A stretch of 58,192 nt of DNA from the NCBI GenBank assembly GCA_944389615.1, contig CALXNA010000020.1, forward strand, positions 1 to 58,192, read 5' to 3'. Source of the stretch: an uncultured Anaerobiospirillum sp. GTDB lineage: Bacteria; Pseudomonadota; Gammaproteobacteria; Enterobacterales; Succinivibrionaceae. Shown one piece after another: positions 52,858-58,192 of the stretch. The position numbers and the translations under genes were made by a program. The notes below the pieces were generated by a model. The model searched no databases, was not told the DNA's origin, and saw only the letters and a program-made list of their open reading frames with translations. How positions within the stretch are numbered: the stretch's first letter is position 1; every line of letters begins with the position of its first letter.

Positions 52858-54957
52858 ATGGCAGAGACTTCGTCCTTGAGTCGGCAGGTGGGTGCGGCCA
52901 CTGAATTGCCAAGCATCACCCTTGGTAACTCCGACTTTCCGCTGATACGTCAAGACGGTACCTTGTTCGTCGACAAAACCGCGCAGATACCGCGGCTCTT
53001 GCACTACAAGAAGGTCTTCTTTGCTCGCCCGCGCCGCTTTGGTAAAACGACGCTCGCCTCCATGCTCTTTGAGCTGTTCATGCATGGCACCGAGCAGTTT
53101 GAGGGCTTGGCCGTGTACGACACATGGCCTGAGACGCAGTGCTACCCAACGATCCGGATATCGTTTTATGGCTTGAATCAGCCGGAAACCTTCGAGTCCA
53201 TGCTGTGTGAAAAGCTGGCTAAGGCGTTTAAGAAGGCTGGTCTGGATGAGCTGTATGATAGAACCCAATCCATCACTCAGTTGGGAGCTTTGTTTGTTGC
53301 GGCCCAGTTTGACTTAGAAGCTCGCGGTAGTGTTTGGCTGATCGACGAGGTTGGCTACCCTTTGGAGGCCAATCTTGACCACCGCTCGGCCTTCGAGGCC
53401 AATGCCAAAGTGTTGCAGAAGTTCTTTGCGCACCTGCGCGATTTGTGCAATGTGCGTTTCCTCTTTGTCACCGGCATCCTACGTTACCAGCCGGGGGTCA
53501 GGGTGTCAGACTGGAGTTTCCTCTTACCGGGCCAAGACATCATTAACATCAGCATGAATCCAGCTTATGCTGACTTAGTGGGCTATACCCAAGCCGAGGT
53601 GGAGGCCAACTTCGACCCATACATTGAGCGCGCGGCAGAGTTGCTGGGTATGAGCCGCGAGGACTTCTTAGAGAAGTTAAAGCTCTACTATGGCGGCTTC
53701 TGCTTTGACGAAGACACGAGCGCGGCCCTCTACTGCCCGTGGTCAATCAACAGCTTTTTTCAGCAAGTTATTGACAATCCAGATGTTGATCCGTCCTTTG
53801 CTAACTTTTGGATGAATAGTGCCGGAGGTTCGCAGGCTCTGCGTTCGTTTCTGTCGGCACGGCACGTCAAGCTTGATCTCTTAGAGCAAGCTCTAGGCTT
53901 GGGGCTGCAAGTCAGAGCAGGGGATTTCAATGACCCGGCTAAGTTCGAGCTTGAGCTGCCGGTGATCATGGTGCAAGCAGGCTACCTGACGCTTAAGAAG
54001 AATGTTACACCGGGTTGCCCTAGCTACAACAGAGCTTGGTATGCTTGTGGCTTCCCTAACTTAGAGGTTGCAGCACCGTTTACTGCCGTAGCCTTCGCGG
54101 TGGCTATGGCGGCGTACATGGGGCCAAGTAACTTCAAGCAGATCGTAGCTGAGCTGAAACGCGCAGTGAGAGCACTGGACATGGCTACCATGGTTCAGGC
54201 GCTCAACGCGCTGTTAGTTGCCGTTGGCTCTGAGCTGGAGGCGCCCTTGACTGAAGGGCAGTATCACACCTACCTCAGCCTGAGCCTGCGGGCGGCTCAT
54301 ATTGGTTGTGCTGTCCCCGCACCGACCGATACCAATCAAGGGCGCTCGGAGATCGAGCTTGCATCCTCCGGCAAACTCCGTGTCATCGCCCTCAAGCGCT
54401 TGACCGCCGCCGACGCAAGCCCCAAGGCCTGCTTGGCCTTAACCCAACAAGTCCAAGACCAGCTCCTTAGTCGTAGTGACGGCCGATGCAAGGAGCGCCA
54501 TGCGGTAGTTTTGGTGCTGTCAGAGCAGGAGGGCCAGATTGTCTACTGGCGGCTGCTCTCCTTGGATCAGGCTGAGCGCAAGCACGAGCCGCAGTTCAGC
54601 GAAGATTGGGTTGAGCCTTGGCCGCTTGTGGAGAGCGAGGCGGCGGCCTCGTCAGGTGAGACCGCACCGCTCATCAATCCGATGATGCTGAAAGCTACAT
54701 TAAGCTTTGCGCACCATCTTGCTGACAGAGCCGATGATGTAGTCACCTTGGATCCTGCCATGTTAGCTCGAGGCATGCAGTCGTATGCCGCTAAGCTGTG
54801 CAACGAGAAGGGCACCTACAGCCCAGAGCAAATCAAGGATTATGTCGAGCGTTATATCGACAAAGTCAAGCTGGTCGCCTCTCCTGAGAAGGCCAAAGTC
54901 TTTGACCGTGCTTACTTAGAGCAACAACTGGTAGCCCTGCTCACCAAAGTGCTCTAA
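52858..54957 (+). CDS. AAA-ATPase-like / PD-(D/E)XK protein copy 1, nuclease site degraded
   Basis: 699 aa from ATG 52858 (AGGGAG upstream; the frame opens far earlier, but only from here does it match copy 2). The N-terminal AAA-ATPase_like domain has Walker A-type RPRRFGKTT (GKT 62-64) and Walker B VWLIDEV. A C-terminal PDDEXK_9-type domain is expected, but its motif reads Glu498-Ile-Glu...Ala511-Leu-Lys513, against Asp...Glu-Leu-Lys in copy 2. Two of the three catalytic acids are therefore changed and the nuclease is probably inactive. Such proteins are abundant in gut anaerobes, often in many copies; their biological role is unclear and may be defence-related. It lies 524 bases before its paralogue, same strand. 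Confidence 0.85.
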   Translation: MAETSSLSRQVGAATELPSITLGNSDFPLIRQDGTLFVDKTAQIPRLLHYKKVFFARPRRFGKTTLASMLFELFMHGTEQFEGLAVYDTWPETQCYPTIRISFYGLNQPETFESMLCEKLAKAFKKAGLDELYDRTQSITQLGALFVAAQFDLEARGSVWLIDEVGYPLEANLDHRSAFEANAKVLQKFFAHLRDLCNVRFLFVTGILRYQPGVRVSDWSFLLPGQDIINISMNPAYADLVGYTQAEVEANFDPYIERAAELLGMSREDFLEKLKLYYGGFCFDEDTSAALYCPWSINSFFQQVIDNPDVDPSFANFWMNSAGGSQALRSFLSARHVKLDLLEQALGLGLQVRAGDFNDPAKFELELPVIMVQAGYLTLKKNVTPGCPSYNRAWYACGFPNLEVAAPFTAVAFAVAMAAYMGPSNFKQIVAELKRAVRALDMATMVQALNALLVAVGSELEAPLTEGQYHTYLSLSLRAAHIGCAVPAPTDTNQGRSEIELASSGKLRVIALKRLTAADASPKACLALTQQVQDQLLSRSDGRCKERHAVVLVLSEQEGQIVYWRLLSLDQAERKHEPQFSEDWVEPWPLVESEAAASSGETAPLINPMMLKATLSFAHHLADRADDVVTLDPAMLARGMQSYAAKLCNEKGTYSPEQIKDYVERYIDKVKLVASPEKAKVFDRAYLEQQLVALLTKVL

Positions 54958-55424
54958 TCGTTCACCGGCGGTGCTGGCGCAGACCTCGTCGGTGACAGCT
55001 CCTCTGGCTGGGCCTACGACAAGCTGCCAAAGTGCAGGCTGGGCCCTAAGTAGAGACAGGCGCGCTCTACGTTGGTAACGCTTTGTGGTCGGGCACACGG
55101 CGGTGGTGAGATTGGGGGGTACCATTCTCCTCTCCGTGCAGACGATAATCTAAGCAGAGGAGGCCGCCTCCTGTGGATAGGGGGCGCCCTTGATGAGCGC
55201 CGTAGGCCTGCGCTCAGTGCTGACTGAAGGTGATGCGATGGGGAAAGTTAGCGTACAGCTTCGCGATGCTGGCCGCGGAGTGATGGCCTTCTGCGGGCGC
55301 GCGGAGCCGGTATCTGCTACCTTGATGGTGCCTTCGCCCTTGTCAGAACCTAGAGTTGACAGGTCAAGATTGGCTTGTTTAAGCCATTTTGGGACGCGCA
55401 GGGCTAGCTTTACCCCCGCAACTG
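54958..55424. other. Spacer between the two AAA/nuclease genes
   Basis: No gene is recognised in about 470 bases. The last 50 bases repeat the promoter region of copy 1. Short ORFs on both strands lack support. Confidence 0.45.
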
Positions 55425-55433
55425 TGCTATGAT
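55425..55433 (+). promoter_or_regulatory. Extended -10 promoter of AAA/nuclease copy 2
   Basis: TGCTATGAT, 49 bases before ATG 55482, identical to the element before copy 1 and before tsaB. Confidence 0.55.
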
Positions 55434-55481
55434 GTAAGCATCTTCTGATAGGTAATAGGCCCAAGGGGCAAGGAGATTATC

Positions 55482-57806
55482 ATGGCAGAAATTTCGTCCT
55501 TGACCCGGCAGGTGGGGGCGGCAACTAGTGGTTTAGCCGAGATCACCCTTGGTAACCCCGACTTCCCCGAGGTTCGTCGAGACGGTACCCTGTTTGTTGA
55601 TAAAACAGGGAAGTTGCCGCTGTTGCTTAAGTACAAGAAGGTCTTCGTTTCTCGCCCGCGCCGCTTTGGTAAAACCACGCTCGCTTCCATGCTCAAAGAG
55701 CTGTTTATGCATGGAACAGAGAAGTTCAAGGGCTTGGCCGTGTACGATACATGGCCCGAGAATGAATGCTACCCCGTTATTAGCTTATCGCTCTACGGCT
55801 TCTACAAGCCAGAGACCTTCGAGGCTCAACTCTGTAAGAGTTTTGGCGACGCCCTCGGTGATGCAGGTTTGCCTGAGCTCAAAGAGCGGACTCAAGGCAT
55901 TACCGATGTCGATGATCTCTTTAGCAAAGTTAGAGACGAGTTAAGCTCCCATAGAACTGTCTGGCTGATCGACGAGGTTGACTATCCTCTGTCTACCAAC
56001 CTTGACAATCGACCGGCCTTCGACGCAAACACCGAAGTGTTGCACAAGTTCTTTGCTCAGCTTCGCAAGTTTAGCAATGTTCGCTTTCTGCTTGTAACTG
56101 GTATTATGCGTTACCAGAACATCAGCCTTTTCTCAGGGCAGGACATCGTCAATATCAGCATGAAACCGGCCTTTGCTGATTTGCTGGGTTACACCCAGAC
56201 CGAGCTTGAGACTAACTTCGCCCCTTACATTGAGCGCGCGGCAGAGTTGCTGGGCATGAGCCGCGGTGACTTCTTAGAGAAGTTAAAGCTCTATTACGAC
56301 GGCTTCTGCTTCGACGAAGATACGAGCGTGTCCCTCTATTGCCCGTGGTCAATCAACAACTTTTTTCAGCAACTGGTTGATATGCCAGATGCTAAGCCAT
56401 CCTTCGGTTTCTTTTGGATGAATAGTGCCGGAGCTGCGCAGGCCCTGCGCTCGTTTCTGAAGGTGCGGCGCGCCGATCTGAAGTTTTTAGAACAAGCTCT
56501 GAGCTCCGAACTGGAAGTCTCCGCGGAGGATTTCAATGCTCCGGTTGAGTTCGAGCAGCTTGACCTGCCTTCGATCATGGTGCAATCGGGCTATCTGTCG
56601 CTTAAGCGTATTGCATCTGCATCCGATGACGACTCAGACGTTTCGTACTATTGTGGCGTCCCTAATTTAGAGATCAGGAAGGCGTTTACCCGAGTAGCCT
56701 ATAAGGTATCTATGGTTGCTCATATGGGGCAAAGGGAGTTTGATCGGATTGCAGACGAGCTTCGTAACTCAGTGGTAGCGTTGGACATGACCGCTATGGC
56801 TCGTGCGCTCAACGCGCTGTTAGTCTGCGTTGCATACGATGCTCGGTCTATTTTTATCGAAAGTGATTATCGCTCCTTTATCAGCTGGAGCTTGGTCGCG
56901 ACCGAGTCTGCTTCTGCCGTCCGTGAGGAGACCTATAACAGTCATGGGCGCTCTGATATCGAGTTTGAGTGTAACGGCAAGCTTCTTGTAATTGAGCTCA
57001 AGCGGTTAGAAACAGGCGCAGGCAAGAAGGCCTGCTTGTTCGTAGCCCAAAAAGCCCAAAAGCAAATCGTTTCTCATGGGTATAGCCATAACTTAGATAC
57101 GCTGCAGCAGCGGCCATACAAAGAGCGCAATGCTTTAGTTTTGGTGGTTTCAGATAAGGAGCGCCAAATCGTCTATTGGCGCTTGCTCTCCTTGGATAAG
57201 GCTAAGCTCAAGCAAGAGCCGTTGCTGGGTGAAGGTTGGGTGGTACCACTGCCGCTTGAAGAGAGCGCAGCGAGCCAAGCTGCCGCCGATGATGCTGGTG
57301 AGAGGCTGAAGAAGAGGAAAAAGTCGGTCAAGCGTGGCACAGCCAAGCAAGCCGTTGTCCGTGATGAGAGCCAACCTGCTACCTCAGGCGAGGTCACTCC
57401 GATTAATGGTGAAAAAGATGGAGGCGCAGCTCCATCAGGTGAGGGAGAGGCATCTGCTGCAGCCTGCGCTGGTACAGCGAGCCTGCCTCAGGGTGAGGTT
57501 AAAACTAATCCTGCGCTTGACATGACTGATGGTCTTGATATTGCTTTTGACATTGCTCAACAGCTTGCTGACAGTGCTGACGCTGACAATGTAGTCACCT
57601 TGGATCCTGCCATGTTAGCTCGTGGCATGCAGTCGTATGCTGCTAAGCTTCAAAACCAGAAGGGGCAGCACACTCCAGAGAGCATTAAGAGCTATGTTGG
57701 ACGATATATTGATGTAGCTCAAACAGCCCCAACTCCTAATGGCACAATGATGGATCGCACTTTCTTAGAGCAACAACTGGTGGCTTTGCTCACCAAATTG
57801 CTCTAA
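55482..57806 (+). CDS. AAA-ATPase-like / PD-(D/E)XK nuclease copy 2
   Basis: 774 aa; ATG 55482 follows AAGGAG. Same layout as copy 1: MAEISSLTRQVGAAT start, Walker A RPRRFGKTT (GKT 63-65), Walker B VWLIDEVDYP, then a helical middle (MSRGDFLEKLKLYYDGFCFDEDT). The C-terminal PD-(D/E)XK site is intact: Asp492 in GRSDIEFE, Glu505 and Lys507 in VIELK. After the nuclease domain a 75-100 aa basic/Ala-rich low-complexity linker (ERLKKRKKSVKRGTAKQ) is inserted relative to copy 1, before a shared C-terminal helical tail (LDPAMLARGMQSYAAKL, EQQLVALLTKLL). The family is AAA-ATPase_like plus PDDEXK_9. A nuclease function is inferred from the motif; the target is unknown. Confidence 0.88.
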   Translation: MAEISSLTRQVGAATSGLAEITLGNPDFPEVRRDGTLFVDKTGKLPLLLKYKKVFVSRPRRFGKTTLASMLKELFMHGTEKFKGLAVYDTWPENECYPVISLSLYGFYKPETFEAQLCKSFGDALGDAGLPELKERTQGITDVDDLFSKVRDELSSHRTVWLIDEVDYPLSTNLDNRPAFDANTEVLHKFFAQLRKFSNVRFLLVTGIMRYQNISLFSGQDIVNISMKPAFADLLGYTQTELETNFAPYIERAAELLGMSRGDFLEKLKLYYDGFCFDEDTSVSLYCPWSINNFFQQLVDMPDAKPSFGFFWMNSAGAAQALRSFLKVRRADLKFLEQALSSELEVSAEDFNAPVEFEQLDLPSIMVQSGYLSLKRIASASDDDSDVSYYCGVPNLEIRKAFTRVAYKVSMVAHMGQREFDRIADELRNSVVALDMTAMARALNALLVCVAYDARSIFIESDYRSFISWSLVATESASAVREETYNSHGRSDIEFECNGKLLVIELKRLETGAGKKACLFVAQKAQKQIVSHGYSHNLDTLQQRPYKERNALVLVVSDKERQIVYWRLLSLDKAKLKQEPLLGEGWVVPLPLEESAASQAAADDAGERLKKRKKSVKRGTAKQAVVRDESQPATSGEVTPINGEKDGGAAPSGEGEASAAACAGTASLPQGEVKTNPALDMTDGLDIAFDIAQQLADSADADNVVTLDPAMLARGMQSYAAKLQNQKGQHTPESIKSYVGRYIDVAQTAPTPNGTMMDRTFLEQQLVALLTKLL

Positions 57807-58087
57807 GTGCTCACCTGCGGCGCAGGTGCAGCCTGCGATGGTGTCCACTCCTGAGGCCGGAGCATCCACCCAGGCTCACCCTTAGGATCTGCGAACCGCC
57901 GCTATGGTGCTCATAACCGTGCCTGAAGCGTGGTTTTGGACATGCGTCAGCTGAGTGTAGGGGAAGGGTCGATGGGCGCCAACTCGCTCTAAGCTGCCTC
58001 GTGCTCGTGCACGCGACGGTGATGCGGTCGGGGAATGGGTGCATCTGGTTGGTACGGCAAAGCTTCGCTTCTGCCCCAGTGTAGGAA
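57807..58087. other. Spacer after AAA/nuclease copy 2
   Basis: No gene recognised. It leads into the fragment of a third copy at the window edge. Confidence 0.4.
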
Positions 58088-58192
58088 GGTGAAGGTTGGG
58101 TGGTACCACTGCCGATTGAAGAGAGCGCAGAGGACAAGGCTGCTGCCGCCGATGATGGTAAGAAGCCGAATAGGTCGAAGAAGAAGTCGGTC
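58088..58192 (+). pseudogene. Headless fragment of a third AAA/nuclease copy, runs off the window
   Basis: Reads GEGWVVPLPIEESAEDKAAA then DDGKKPNRSKKKSV, matching the linker region of copy 2 that begins near 57228. An in-frame TAG at 58082-58084 lies just upstream, and no ATPase or nuclease part precedes it. The piece is therefore a remnant or a recombination donor segment, unless more follows beyond the window. Confidence 0.7.

Overview
The window looks like a chromosomal segment of a GC-rich gammaproteobacterium. Ribosomal protein S1 is close to the E. coli protein along its whole length, a yoaA/tsaB neighbourhood recalls enterobacteria, and an iron superoxide dismutase and a tRNA-Ser(GGA) are ordinary gammaproteobacterial housekeeping genes. 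Large 'AAA-ATPase-like plus PD-(D/E)XK' proteins and long non-coding stretches fit a host-associated anaerobe, for example the Succinivibrionaceae. That placement is an inference, not a proof.

Layout. 1-800: decayed IS3-type transposase remnant, then a sigma70-like promoter inside a perfect 8-bp inverted repeat. 810-20957: a defence island on the plus strand with a 1995-aa YprA-type helicase carrying a C-terminal DUF1998/MZB zinc module, a 1027-aa SNF2-type helicase, two tandem paralogous N6-adenine methyltransferases (about 1480 aa each) and an HNH endonuclease. This is a DISARM-related set with a different nuclease and order. Both methyltransferases carry a poly-G tract at the same linker position. 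Copy 1 (G11) is frame-disrupted (OFF) and copy 2 (G10) is open (ON), so the locus looks like a pair of phase-variable methylation switches. 20958-23317: a 2.3-kb stretch without recognised genes, with a possible small RNA.

23318-35681: core genes: rpsA, a DinG/YoaA-type helicase, an unknown 693-aa protein, tsaB, a transposase-like HTH fragment, a YgiW/YdeI-type OB-fold protein, sodB, an exported unknown protein and tRNA-Ser. 35910-46792: aldo/keto reductase, SulP anion transporter, a 1.6-kb repeat-bearing desert with a G12 tract, a LacA/Maa-type acetyltransferase preceded by five 8-bp repeats, an orphan amino-acid-type binding protein, a UvrA-like ABC protein, and an exported MORN-repeat protein.

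47309-58192: a second accessory region with a 1750-aa UvrD-like protein whose Walker A lysine is arginine, two paralogous AAA-ATPase/PD-(D/E)XK proteins (the first with a damaged nuclease site), and a headless fragment of a third copy at the window edge. The most interesting system is the DISARM-like operon with its two switchable methyltransferases.
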